From an uncultured Collinsella sp. (GTDB taxonomy: Bacteria > Actinomycetota > Coriobacteriia > Coriobacteriales > Coriobacteriaceae), in the NCBI GenBank assembly GCA_900544865.1, contig UQXA01000011.1, positions 1 to 51,549 on the forward strand: a stretch of 51,549 nucleotides of DNA, read 5' to 3'. The translations under genes and the position numbers were made by a program. Positions within the stretch are counted from its first letter, which is position 1, and each line of letters starts with the position of its first letter. Of the stretch, positions 16,670-24,701 are shown piece after piece. The notes beneath the pieces are model-generated. The model had not been told where the DNA came from. It did no database searches and was given only the letters and a program-made list of their open reading frames with translations.

Positions 16670-17695
16670 TTAAGCAACGAACTTCTCGAAGTACTTGATG
16701 GTGCGGACCATCTGAGAGGTGTAGGAGTTCTCGTTGTCGTACCAAGAGGTGACCTGAACGAGGGTCTGGCCGTTGCCGAGGTCAGAGCACATGGTCTGAG
16801 TGGCGTCGAAGATGGAGCCGTGGGTCTCGCCGACGATGTCGCGGGAGACGATCTGGTCCTCGTTGTAGGCGAAGGTCTCGGGGATGGTCTCGGCGTAGGC
16901 CTTCATGGCAGCGTTGACCTCGTCGACGGTGACCTTCTTGTCAACGACGGCGTAGAGGTTGGTCAGCGAGCCGGTCGGCGTCGGGACGCGCTGGGCGGCA
17001 CCGATGAGCTTGCCGTTGAGCTCGGGGAGAACCAGGCCGATGGCCTTGGCAGCGCCCGTGGTGTTCGGGACGATGTTCTCGGAGCAGGCGCGGGAGCGAC
17101 GGAAGTTGCCCTTGCGCTGCGGGCCGTCGAGCGGCATCTGGTCGCCGGTGAAGGCGTGGATGGTGGTCATGATGCCGGACACGATGGGAGCGAAGTCGTT
17201 CAGACCCTTGGCCATCGGGGCGAGGCAGTTGGTGGTGCAGGAAGCAGCGGAGATGATGTTGTCCTCAGCGGTCAGCGTCTCATGGTTGACGTTGTACACG
17301 ATGGTGGGCAGATCGCTGCCGGCCGGAGCGGAGATGACGACCTTCTTGGCGCCAGCGTTGATGTGGGCCTGAGCCTTAGCCTTGCTGGTGTAGAAGCCGG
17401 TGCACTCGAGAACGACGTCGACGTCAAGGTCGCCCCAAGGCAGGTTGTTGGCGTCGGCCTCCTTGTAGATCTTGATCTCCTTGCCGTCAACGGTGATGGA
17501 ATCCTCGCCAGCAACGACCTCGTGATCGCGAGCGTAGTTGCCCTGCGTGGAGTCGTACTTCAGCAGGTAAGCGAGCATATCGGGAGAGGTGAGGTCGTTG
17601 ATAGCGACGATCTCGGAGCCCTCATGACCGAACATCTGACGGAAAGCCAGACGACCGATGCGACCGAAGCCGTTAATAGCAACCTTTACTGCCAT
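16670..17695 (-). CDS. gapA: NAD-dependent glyceraldehyde-3-phosphate dehydrogenase
   Basis: 341 aa. It oxidises glyceraldehyde-3-phosphate to 1,3-bisphosphoglycerate. The Rossmann start VAINGFGRIGRLAF is followed by Asp34 (AINDL), the NAD-selecting residue. The nucleophile is Cys153 in SCTTNCLAP and the general base His180 is in TIHAFTGDQ. The C-terminal WYDNE is conserved. The ATG at 17695 has AAAGGAG at good spacing. It is the first gene of the glycolytic block, with its own promoter region and terminator. Confidence 0.97.
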   Translation of the reverse strand: MAVKVAINGFGRIGRLAFRQMFGHEGSEIVAINDLTSPDMLAYLLKYDSTQGNYARDHEVVAGEDSITVDGKEIKIYKEADANNLPWGDLDVDVVLECTGFYTSKAKAQAHINAGAKKVVISAPAGSDLPTIVYNVNHETLTAEDNIISAASCTTNCLAPMAKGLNDFAPIVSGIMTTIHAFTGDQMPLDGPQRKGNFRRSRACSENIVPNTTGAAKAIGLVLPELNGKLIGAAQRVPTPTGSLTNLYAVVDKKVTVDEVNAAMKAYAETIPETFAYNEDQIVSRDIVGETHGSIFDATQTMCSDLGNGQTLVQVTSWYDNENSYTSQMVRTIKYFEKFVA

Positions 17696-17767
17696 TGTGT
17701 CTCCTTTCGTAAGGCCCCCGCGAGCTACAGCGCCCGCCGTTGAGGCCCACAAACTAACCACTCGCCT

Positions 17768-17843
17768 AATATACCTTTTTTTTGACTTGAATTTCACGAG
17801 AATGCTCGAAATTGAAAATCAAATTTACGTTAAAACGTTTTAA
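17768..17843 (-). promoter_or_regulatory. gapA promoter region with palindrome TTAAAACGTTTTAA
   Basis: On the minus strand a -10 TATATT (17773-17768) sits behind an A8 tract; the best -35 is weak (TGAAAT, 17796-17791). A perfect 14 bp palindrome TTAAAACGTTTTAA (17830-17843) lies 34 bases further upstream. The central CG and A/T flanks resemble LacI-family operators; the regulator is unknown. The surrounding 17800-17888 is markedly A/T-rich compared with the genes. Confidence 0.5.
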
Positions 17844-17888
17844 AGACTAAAATAGCAGCTAAATCCGTATATAAGTCGATACTTCAAA

Positions 17889-18818
17889 CTACCTGTTTGC
17901 TTCAATGAGCTTTTCAAGCCTCAAAACGCGATGGTACAGGGCAGACTTCGACAAGGGAGGGTCAGCCATCTCCCCCAAATCACGCAACGACAGATCGGGA
18001 TAGCGCTCGCGCAGGTCGCAAAAGACCGCCAAGGCATCCGGAAGCGCATCGCGAAGGCCACGCTGCTCGAGCTCATCGATAAGCGCAAGCTGATGTTGGG
18101 CAGCACCGGCGCTTCTGGTCTGGTTGGCGAGCTCGGCATTCACGCGACGGTTCACATCGTTCTTAACCAACTTGACCGCGCGCGCCTCCTCAATCTCGGC
18201 AACGCTGCGCTTGGCACCAATCAGCTTTAATAGATGCTCGATTTCCTCGGCGCTCTTAATGTACACGGCATATGACCCCCGCCGTGCATTAACACGAGCA
18301 TGGACCCCAATCTGCTCCAACAGATCGCAAAGTCCCTTGGCATATTGCTCGCCCTGCACAGCGATCTCCAAATGAAAATCGCCGCGTGGATCGGCCACGA
18401 AGCCGCCCGCGATGAGCGCGCCGCGGATATAGGCAAGTCTACAGCAAGGACGGGCGACAATGTGACGCGGCACACCTGCGACGAGCCCTCCCCTACGGTC
18501 GAGAATGCCCAGCAGCACCAGAGCCTTATCCAAATCGGGCTGATCAGGCAAGGTGATGAGGTAGTTTCGAACCTTATGCAAGACCGATTTACGAACGGTG
18601 AATTCCGTTTTGAGCTTAAGGATGCGATGCGTCAGTGTAATCATCGTGCGCGCGACGGCGCCCGTCTCGGTCGCGACCGTCAAACGATACCGCCCGGAGC
18701 CGGCCAGCGAAAGTGTACCGCTCACACGCGTCAGGGCGGCAAGCGTCGACAAATCGCAGTATTCACATTCGGGTTCGCAGCGCGCGAGCTCGTCGCGCAC
18801 CTCAGCGGTAAACGACAT
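17889..18818 (-). CDS. whiA: DNA-binding protein WhiA
   Basis: 309 aa. WhiA combines a LAGLIDADG-homing-endonuclease-like N-terminal part, catalytically inactive, with a C-terminal helix-turn-helix, and acts as a transcription or chromosome/division factor in Gram-positive bacteria. Here MSFTAEVRDELARCEP is the classic N terminus, GRYRLTVATETGAVARTM and YIRGALIAGGFVADPRGDFHLEI fit the endonuclease fold, and the C-terminal LRDLGEMADPPLSKSALYHRVLRLEKL is the recognition module. It starts 7 bases after the rapZ stop, so they are co-transcribed. The yvcK gene that commonly lies between rapZ and whiA is not here. Confidence 0.95.
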   Translation of the reverse strand: MSFTAEVRDELARCEPECEYCDLSTLAALTRVSGTLSLAGSGRYRLTVATETGAVARTMITLTHRILKLKTEFTVRKSVLHKVRNYLITLPDQPDLDKALVLLGILDRRGGLVAGVPRHIVARPCCRLAYIRGALIAGGFVADPRGDFHLEIAVQGEQYAKGLCDLLEQIGVHARVNARRGSYAVYIKSAEEIEHLLKLIGAKRSVAEIEEARAVKLVKNDVNRRVNAELANQTRSAGAAQHQLALIDELEQRGLRDALPDALAVFCDLRERYPDLSLRDLGEMADPPLSKSALYHRVLRLEKLIEANR

Positions 18819-18824
18819 GCAGGC

Positions 18825-19727
18825 CTATGCCTTCGTGTTGGCGCGTGACAGATCGCGGTGGGAGATGCTCACATGATACTGAGCGCCTTCCAGGTAACGG
18901 GCCGTGGCCTCGGCAATGGCAACGCTGCGGTGCTGGCCGCCCGTGCAGCCGATAGCGATAGAAAGCTGCGGCTTACCCTCCGCGATATAGCCCGGCATCA
19001 CCGTATCGAGCAGCTGTGTCCAAGCCTTCCAAAACTCCTGCGTCTTGGGATGGTCCAGAACAAAATCTGAGACCTTTTTATCGAGACCGGTCATCGTGCG
19101 CATCTCGGGATCGTAGAACGGATTGGGCAGGAAGCGAACGTCGATCATAATGTCCGCCTCGACGGGCATGCCGTGCTTAAAGCCAAACGAGAACACGTGA
19201 ACGTCCATGAGCTGCTGGTCGGACAGCTCGGAAAATGCCATACGTAGCTTGTTGCGCAGCGCAGAGGTGCGCAGACGGCTCGTGTCTATAATCATATCGG
19301 CTCGGTCGCGCACGCCCTGCAGCTGAAGGCGCTCGCGCTGAATGGCATCGGCCGTAGTCTCCCCCGGCTTGGCAATGGGATGACGGCGGCGATTTTCGCT
19401 GTAGCGACGAATCAGCACCTCGTCAGAAGCCTCCAGGAACACGATGTCGCAGCTCATCTCGCGCTCTTCGAGCGCGGCGACAGCATCGAGCAACTCGTCA
19501 AACAGTCCCTGGCTACGCAAATCGCAGGTAACGGCGAGATGCCTGCCCACGCCCGTATTGATGCCGACGAGCTCGGCAAGCTGGGCGATGAGACGCGGAG
19601 GCAGGTTATCGATGCAAAAATAGCCCATGTCCTCGAACACGTGCATGGCCTGTGTGCGGCCCGATCCGGACATTCCGGTGATGATGACGATATCGGGGAT
19701 GCGCTCCGAGCGCTCCGCCGCATCCAT
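18825..19727 (-). CDS. rapZ: RapZ family nucleotide-binding protein
   Basis: 300 aa. RapZ proteins bind nucleotides and, in enterobacteria, steer decay of the small RNA GlmZ that controls amino-sugar synthesis; in actinobacteria the target is less clear. The Walker A motif GMSGSGRT (18-25) has Arg for Lys, as usual in actinobacteria. EDMGYFCIDNLPP and the C-terminal IAIGCTGGQHRSVAIAEA, HRDL are the family signatures. The ATG at 19727 is chosen because GGGAG sits 5 bases upstream; GTG/ATG codons further up lack this. Directly upstream is the nan island, whose NanE makes GlcNAc-6-P. Confidence 0.94.
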   Translation of the reverse strand: MDAAERSERIPDIVIITGMSGSGRTQAMHVFEDMGYFCIDNLPPRLIAQLAELVGINTGVGRHLAVTCDLRSQGLFDELLDAVAALEEREMSCDIVFLEASDEVLIRRYSENRRRHPIAKPGETTADAIQRERLQLQGVRDRADMIIDTSRLRTSALRNKLRMAFSELSDQQLMDVHVFSFGFKHGMPVEADIMIDVRFLPNPFYDPEMRTMTGLDKKVSDFVLDHPKTQEFWKAWTQLLDTVMPGYIAEGKPQLSIAIGCTGGQHRSVAIAEATARYLEGAQYHVSISHRDLSRANTKA

Positions 19728-19758
19728 GGCATCTCCCTTTTGCATGTGCTGCCTCCCG

Positions 19759-19795
19759 AAAACAAGCGCGGGACCCAGCAACCCGGATCCCGCGC
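19759..19795 (-). terminator. Terminator after nanE
   Basis: On the minus strand GCGCGGGATCC-loop-GGTCCCGCGC (one mismatch) is followed by TTGTTTTC. It separates the nan operon from rapZ. Confidence 0.72.
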
Positions 19796-19846
19796 GGTCA
19801 ATTGCCTTTAATGAGTATACCGCCCTGAGCGGATACGAGGTCCGTC

Positions 19847-20533
19847 TTACGCCTCAAGCGCAGCTTTGAACCAACTCGTAATACTCGTGGGGTGCGTAAT
19901 GGCAGTGCCTACGACAACTGCCCAGGCGCCCGCATCAATCGCGGCGCGGGCCTCCTCGGGCGTGTGCACGCGGCCCTCGCAGATGATGGGAAGACCGGGG
20001 AATTCCTCGGTCGCCTGACGCAGGAGCGGCAGATCGGGACCGTCGGCCATGGTGCAATCGATAGCGGCAACACCATGAGAAAGCGTGGTGGACACCAGGT
20101 CGAAGCCCATGTCGACAGCACGACGAATGTCCTCGATGGTGGCACAATCCGCCATCAGGAGCACGCCCTCCTCGTGCAGCGGACGGAAGGTATCCTCGAC
20201 CGTCTTGCCATCGGGACGCGGACGATCGGTGGCGTCGATCGCCACGATATCGGCACCCGCAGCAACGCAGGCACGAGCGTGACGCAGCGTCGGCGTGATG
20301 TAAACGCCCTCGTGCCCGTCCTTCCACAGACCGATGACGGGAACCTCACAGCGACCCTTAATGGCGGCAATGTCGGCAAGGCCCTGGCAGCGAATGGCGG
20401 CGGCGCCGCCAAGCTCGCAAGCGCGAGACATTTGAGCCATGGTCTCGGGCGTACGAAGCGGCTCGCCCATATACGCCTGAACGCTCACGACGAGCTTGCC
20501 CTTCAGGGACTGGATCAAAGGATCAACGGTCAT
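19847..20533 (-). CDS. nanE: N-acylglucosamine-6-phosphate 2-epimerase NanE
   Basis: 228 aa TIM-barrel enzyme that converts ManNAc-6-P to GlcNAc-6-P. Catalytic Lys71 is in GLWKDG and Glu186 in ICEGRVHTPEEA; IRCQGLADI, AIDATDRPRPDG and STTLSHGV are typical of the family, and the length is normal. The ATG at 20533 is preceded by AAAGG; the upstream in-frame codons run into palindrome B2. It is the last gene of the sialic-acid operon. Product feeds NagA/NagB, which are outside the window. Confidence 0.95.
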   Translation of the reverse strand: MTVDPLIQSLKGKLVVSVQAYMGEPLRTPETMAQMSRACELGGAAAIRCQGLADIAAIKGRCEVPVIGLWKDGHEGVYITPTLRHARACVAAGADIVAIDATDRPRPDGKTVEDTFRPLHEEGVLLMADCATIEDIRRAVDMGFDLVSTTLSHGVAAIDCTMADGPDLPLLRQATEEFPGLPIICEGRVHTPEEARAAIDAGAWAVVVGTAITHPTSITSWFKAALEA

Positions 20534-20558
20534 GTTCGACTCAACCTTTCTCAAAACA

Positions 20559-20656
20559 GCCTTCTGAGACACCGCACCTTGACGTTCAAACCGTCGCTCG
20601 CGTACCGAAGTACGCTTCGCTCCTCTTTCACGTCAATCTGCGGCACCTCAGAAGGC
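20559..20656. repeat. Structured palindrome, group B (copy B2)
   Basis: A 98-base hairpin between nanK and nanE. Read on the minus strand, outer arms GCCTTCTGAG/CTCAGAAGGC extend by GTGCCGCA/TGCGGTGT (three G-T pairs). They are followed by a GA/GG internal loop, a TTGACGT/ACGTCAA stem, a TGAAA/TTGAA loop, and then GAGGAGCGAA-GCGTAC-TTCG-GTACGC-GAGCGACG. The apical part matches copy B1 with a swapped base pair. Confidence 0.75.
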
Positions 20657-20673
20657 GCACTTGGTAGTTATGT

Positions 20674-21639
20674 TTACTTCAACGATGCAAGAAGGTGTTC
20701 GGCGGCACCGATGAGCGGCGCGTCGCCCTCCAGAGAGCCGATGAGAATCGGCGTGTCCTGAAGCGGGTCGAGCGCCTGGCTGGCATAGCCCTCGTGCACC
20801 GAGTCCTTCCACGTCTGTGAACGCCAATCGGGACCTTGGTGAATCACGCCGCCCGAAAGCACGATGACCTCAGGGTCCAGGATGTTAGCGAGCGAGCCCA
20901 GGCTGGCGCCCAGCGCAAAGCCGGCGTCATGAATGACCTCGGTCGCCTTTGCGTCGCCTGCGCGGCACAGGTCGTTCACGTCACGGCCGACCGAAGGACG
21001 GCTGGGGTCGACGCGGCCAAAACGCTCATCGTACATGCGCCCGATTGATGTTCCGGAAGCAACCGACTCCAGATGGCCGGAACGCCCGCAGGCGCAGGGA
21101 ATGCCGGCGGCAGCCGAGCACTCGATGTGGCCCATATGGCCGGCAGCACCATGGAAGCCCTGCATCACGCGGCCGTTCTCGACATATGCGCCGCCGATGC
21201 CCGTACCGATGCCCAAACACAAGACGGAGAACTTGCCCTTGCCGACGCCCCAGTGGGCCTCGCCCAGAGCATGAGCCTGCACGTCGCCTACAACGGCAAC
21301 GGGAAGGCCGAGGTCCTCGCGCAGACGCGGCCCCAACTGAACGCCGGACCAGCCGGGCATAATCTCATTGGCATACGCGATGGCGCCCGTCTTGGGGTCG
21401 ACGACACCGGCAGCGCCGATGCCAACTCCGAGGACCTCGACATCGGGATTTGCCTCAAGAGCTGCCTTGATAGACGCCTCGATGCGCTGGAAGACCGCTT
21501 CGCCACCCTCCTGGGCCTCGGTGGGAACCTCAGCCTCAAAAACGGGATGGGGCACACCGCCGTCAGCCGGGTACTCCATGATGGCAGTCGCGATCTTAGT
21601 TCCGCCGATATCGACAGAGCAGACGTACTTGTTCTCCAT
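20674..21639 (-). CDS. nanK: ROK-family kinase, probable N-acetylmannosamine kinase NanK
   Basis: 321 aa sugar kinase of the ROK family. ATP-binding DIGGTKIATA opens the protein; the catalytic Asp119 lies in VVGDVQAHALGEA; LGIGTGIGGAYV is the second phosphate motif. The zinc motif reads GHIEC then CACGRSGHLE: the position usually held by a third Cys is His189. Sitting between nanA and nanE, it most simply phosphorylates ManNAc to ManNAc-6-P; from sequence alone it could be a glucokinase or GlcNAc kinase. The ATG at 21639 has AAGGAG 7 bases upstream. Confidence 0.85.
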   Translation of the reverse strand: MENKYVCSVDIGGTKIATAIMEYPADGGVPHPVFEAEVPTEAQEGGEAVFQRIEASIKAALEANPDVEVLGVGIGAAGVVDPKTGAIAYANEIMPGWSGVQLGPRLREDLGLPVAVVGDVQAHALGEAHWGVGKGKFSVLCLGIGTGIGGAYVENGRVMQGFHGAAGHMGHIECSAAAGIPCACGRSGHLESVASGTSIGRMYDERFGRVDPSRPSVGRDVNDLCRAGDAKATEVIHDAGFALGASLGSLANILDPEVIVLSGGVIHQGPDWRSQTWKDSVHEGYASQALDPLQDTPILIGSLEGDAPLIGAAEHLLASLK

Positions 21640-21706
21640 GTCGTTCTCCTTCGGAGACAAAACAACTACAGGAAATGCGCCGTCAGGCTAGCCGTCACAG
21701 CGCGGT

Positions 21707-21812
21707 AAAGGTTTTCCAGGTGCCCGAGATCGCCGAGAAACCGTGCGGCCATTGGCCTAATGGGTCATGGCCGCACGGTTGAACGGCGAGGTCGGGTGCC
21801 TGGGAAAGCTTT
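21707..21812. repeat. Structured palindrome, group B-like (copy B3)
   Basis: A 106-base hairpin between nanA and nanK; its outer end overlaps the nanA stop codon. On the plus strand a 16 bp outer stem (21712-21727 with 21792-21807, three G-T pairs) is followed by a GA/GG internal loop and TCGCCG/CGGCGA. Then come an AGAAA/TTGAA loop and a 14 bp apical stem (AACCGTGCGGCCAT with its complement). It shares the GA/GG and GAAA/TTGA loops with B1 and B2 but has a different, simpler tip. Confidence 0.65.
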
Positions 21813-22731
21813 AAAGGAGACCGTTGTCCTGGAGGACCTTGCGAATCGCCTCGACGTTCTCACCGGTCATGGCCTTCACCGGGCGCGGCATGGTCGGGCT
21901 GTCGAAGATGCCCATGAGGTTCATAGCGGTCTTGAAGGCGCCGACGCCACCGGCATAGCCCTGGACGCCCGAGGTGACATCCCAGATGTGCGAAATCTCA
22001 TTGAGGCGATCCTGCTCGGCCTTGACGGTAGCCCAGTCACCAGCCTGAGCGGCCTTCCACTGACGAACGTAGCCCTCGGGCTCAACGTTGGCGAGGCCCG
22101 GAACGGAACCGTCGGCGCCACCGAGATAGGCACCGTCGACGACGACCTCATGGCCGGTAAGGATGCTCATCGGATGGCCGTTCTTCTCGTTCTCCTGAAT
22201 GAGGTAGCGGAACGAGATGTCATCGCCCGAGGAATCCTTGACGCCAGCCAGGACGCCCTCGGCGCCGAGCTTAGCAAGGAGCTTCCAGGGGAGCTTGGTG
22301 TGGACGCACACGGGGATGTCGTAGGCGAAGATGGGCAGGTCGAGTTCCTCGTGAAGGATGCGGAAGTGCTCCTCGACCTCGGTCATGCCCTGCAGGGCAT
22401 AGAACGGGCAGGTGGCGACGAGCGCATCGGCGCCCAGCTCCTGAGCGACCTTGCCGTGCTCGATCATGCGCTCGGTCTCGGTGTCGATGATGCCGACCAG
22501 AACGGGAACGCGGTGGTCGACGATACGGACGGCCTCTGCGACAATCTGGCGACGGCGCTCGTCGGTGGAGAAGACGACCTCGCCCGAGGAGCCCAGGAAG
22601 AACAGGCCATCGACGCCGGCATCGATCATGCGGTTGATGCTGCGCTCAAAGGAGGCAACGTCGAGCTGGTGGTCTTCGGTATCGGGAACAACGACGGGAG
22701 GGATAACGCCGGTGAATTTCTGAGTTGCCAC
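21811..22731 (-). CDS. nanA: DHDPS/NAL-family lyase, probable N-acetylneuraminate lyase NanA
   Basis: 306 aa class I aldolase of the dihydrodipicolinate synthase/N-acetylneuraminate lyase family. It has LGSSGE (46-51), the catalytic Tyr137 in AYDIP and the Schiff-base Lys165 in AGVKDSSG, the same numbers as in E. coli NanA. Context (nanK, nanE, SAT-type importer) says it cleaves sialic acid to ManNAc and pyruvate. A caution: the stretch after ILTG reads HEVVVDGAYLGGADGSVPG, without the Asp-Glu pair of the E. coli substrate site, so specificity is not read directly from sequence. The start is GTG at 22731 with AAGGAG 6 bases upstream. Palindrome B3 follows. Confidence 0.85.
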   Translation of the reverse strand: MATQKFTGVIPPVVVPDTEDHQLDVASFERSINRMIDAGVDGLFFLGSSGEVVFSTDERRRQIVAEAVRIVDHRVPVLVGIIDTETERMIEHGKVAQELGADALVATCPFYALQGMTEVEEHFRILHEELDLPIFAYDIPVCVHTKLPWKLLAKLGAEGVLAGVKDSSGDDISFRYLIQENEKNGHPMSILTGHEVVVDGAYLGGADGSVPGLANVEPEGYVRQWKAAQAGDWATVKAEQDRLNEISHIWDVTSGVQGYAGGVGAFKTAMNLMGIFDSPTMPRPVKAMTGENVEAIRKVLQDNGLL

Positions 22732-22799
22732 AAGAATCTCCTTAGTTGTCTGGCGGGCAGCCCTATGCCGCCCACTCTTGTTGGCGGTGTCCAGGCCGT

Positions 22800-23651
22800 C
22801 TAGGCCAAAGAACACGAATAGAACGTTTGGTTAAAGAAGTCGACGACTTCGTTTTCGAACGCATTGATGCGCTCGTGAGCGTATTTGGCATAGATGATAT
22901 GCCTCCGGTCACACTCAAGACCGTTGAATACGGCAAACTGACCCTTGGGATCACTCACGGTATCCATGAGCGATGTGCCCATGAGCACCGAGCCACGAAC
23001 CCGAGGCGACAGCGTCTCGAGACCGCTGGGAAGCGGATTGGCAAGCGCCGTGCAGGCAAGGCCCCGCTCGTCCAGAGCAGAAACCGCCAGCGCGACACCG
23101 CCGCCAAGGCCCTCGCCCCATGCAAAGATGCGGTCGGGATCCATGCCATCAAGGTTGCGCGCAACCTTCGCCAACGCGCAGCCCCAACGGACACGCTCGA
23201 CAAAAGCAGGCGAGGTAATCCCCTGCTGCAGATCATTGGATCCAATAGTCTCATCGTCCAGCGCGAGGACGGCATACCCCATGGCGACAAATCTCGTCAT
23301 GTGATGCCAGCCGCGCACGGGTCGGTCGATGTCGTGAAACATCAGGCATAGTGGCACAAGCTCGGATGCCCGGTCACGACCAACAGGCTCAATCAAACGG
23401 CCGTGCACGACATACCCGCCGAGCTCAAAGGAAACCTCGGAGTAGCGCGCGCACGGATTTGCGAAATCAATCGCCGTAACGGTCAGCCCGCAAACCTCAA
23501 GGTCCGAAGCGGCTGTCTCCAACTCGGAAACATCCGCAGAAGCATCGCCGCGCCAATCCCGGAAATCAGAGAGCCTTGACGAAACCGTCCCAGCAATTCC
23601 CGCAAGCTCGGGGACAATCAGCTCATCGATATTGCTCTCGCACTTAGACAT
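22800..23651 (-). CDS. Acetyl-esterase-family (CE7/AXE1-like) protein lacking the catalytic serine
   Basis: 283 aa paralogue of the next gene upstream. The alpha/beta-hydrolase frame is intact, and the expected Asp (SLMDTV, 230) and His (YAHERI, 259) are present. However, the nucleophile elbow reads AWGEGLGGG, so Gly181 (codon GGC) stands where the neighbour has Ser in NGASQGGG. The oxyanion segment is FHDID instead of FHGYP. It is also shorter, by about 40 residues. The reading frame is undamaged, so it is probably a pseudoenzyme, perhaps a structural partner in a mixed oligomer, not debris. Its ATG overlaps the stop of the active paralogue (ATGTCTAA), so production is coupled. No signal peptide is seen. 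Confidence 0.82.
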   Translation of the reverse strand: MSKCESNIDELIVPELAGIAGTVSSRLSDFRDWRGDASADVSELETAASDLEVCGLTVTAIDFANPCARYSEVSFELGGYVVHGRLIEPVGRDRASELVPLCLMFHDIDRPVRGWHHMTRFVAMGYAVLALDDETIGSNDLQQGITSPAFVERVRWGCALAKVARNLDGMDPDRIFAWGEGLGGGVALAVSALDERGLACTALANPLPSGLETLSPRVRGSVLMGTSLMDTVSDPKGQFAVFNGLECDRRHIIYAKYAHERINAFENEVVDFFNQTFYSCSLA

Positions 23652-24621
23652 GAGCCTCCCCTCCCTTGCAGAAAAACGGAATGATCAGATCGTCAAAATC
23701 CTGAATCTCCTCGTGACCGAAGCCTTCAAAGAACTCATGACGCTTTTCGCAGGTCAGGTTGTTGTAGACTGCAAACTGCGTCGCCGGAGGGCAGACGATA
23801 TCGGCTGTGCCCGTGCCAAACAGCACGGGGCATTTGACCATGGGGGCAAAGTTCTTGGAATCGAAGTACGCCAGCTTGGCATAGGCTTCGTCGATACGAG
23901 TCGAGTCCTCGTCAAACCAGCGAGACCAATAGCGCAGGCCCTCGTAGGCGATGTCGTCGGCATCCAAATCCCAGACCAGGCGGAAATCCGACAGGAAGGG
24001 ATAGAGGATGGCGGCGCGATTGATAAGCTCGCTGTTAAGCGCACAGGTCGCTATACCCAAACCGCCGCCCTGCGACGCGCCGTTCACAAACACACGGGCA
24101 AGATCGATGCCCTCGAGCTCGCGAACAATACGGCACAGAATGCGAATATCTTGGTGCAAGCGGACATAGTAGAGGTTGGCCGGGTCACCGTCGATACCGG
24201 CGACGATATGGCCCGCGACCGTTGTGCCCTCAAATCCGCCAATGTCCTCGGACGGACCTCCTTGACCAGGACAATCGAGAGCAATGAGCGCCATGCCCAT
24301 GCCCGCAAACGATGCCTGCTCAAACCAGCTGCGACTCGCACCTGGATATCCATGGAACTGAAGTACCAATGGCATGGGCTCGTCCGAGACAGGTTTAAGG
24401 TACTTGGCGTGCAGGCGAGCGCCACACATGCCGGTATACCAGAGATCGAAAAGCTGGCAGGTCACGGCATCGGTGACCGATGCCGCCTCGATCGCATAGT
24501 CAAGCCCGACGGCGTCAGCCTCGGCCATGCGATCCTTCCAAAAGAGATCGAAATCTGATGGACGGGGCATGGCGCCTCGATATTCACCAAATTGCTGTTG
24601 TAGCTCCTGAGCACTTGGCAT
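23644..24621 (-). CDS. Acetyl esterase of the CE7/AXE1 family, probable sialic-acid O-acetyl esterase
   Basis: 325 aa. CE7 enzymes are cytoplasmic, oligomeric and remove acetyl groups from sugars or cephalosporin C. The triad is complete: Ser183 in NGASQGGG, Asp274 in GTADIVCPP, His303 in GFGHEE; the oxyanion motif QFHGYPG and the RGQ-like DCPGQGG also fit. In the nan operon its likely task is de-O-acetylation of imported sialic acids or their products; this is inference from position. The ATG at 24621 is chosen over a TTG at 24636; AAAGG lies 15 bases upstream. It is followed by the serine-less paralogue with an 8-base overlap. Confidence 0.83.
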   Translation of the reverse strand: MPSAQELQQQFGEYRGAMPRPSDFDLFWKDRMAEADAVGLDYAIEAASVTDAVTCQLFDLWYTGMCGARLHAKYLKPVSDEPMPLVLQFHGYPGASRSWFEQASFAGMGMALIALDCPGQGGPSEDIGGFEGTTVAGHIVAGIDGDPANLYYVRLHQDIRILCRIVRELEGIDLARVFVNGASQGGGLGIATCALNSELINRAAILYPFLSDFRLVWDLDADDIAYEGLRYWSRWFDEDSTRIDEAYAKLAYFDSKNFAPMVKCPVLFGTGTADIVCPPATQFAVYNNLTCEKRHEFFEGFGHEEIQDFDDLIIPFFCKGGEAHV

Positions 24622-24657
24622 GGCTCGTGAACCCAACCTTTCGAAATCGCAACGGAG

Positions 24658-24685
24658 GTGCGCCCGGTAAGGGAACCGGGCGCAC
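24658..24685 (-). repeat. Intercistronic stem-loop after the transporter genes
   Basis: GTGCGCCCGGT (24658-24668) pairs with ACCGGGCGCAC (24675-24685), an 11 bp perfect stem without a T tract. It divides the transporter genes from the catabolic genes of the same operon. Confidence 0.7.
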
Positions 24686-24701
24686 GGGAGGGAAAGCGAG
24701 G

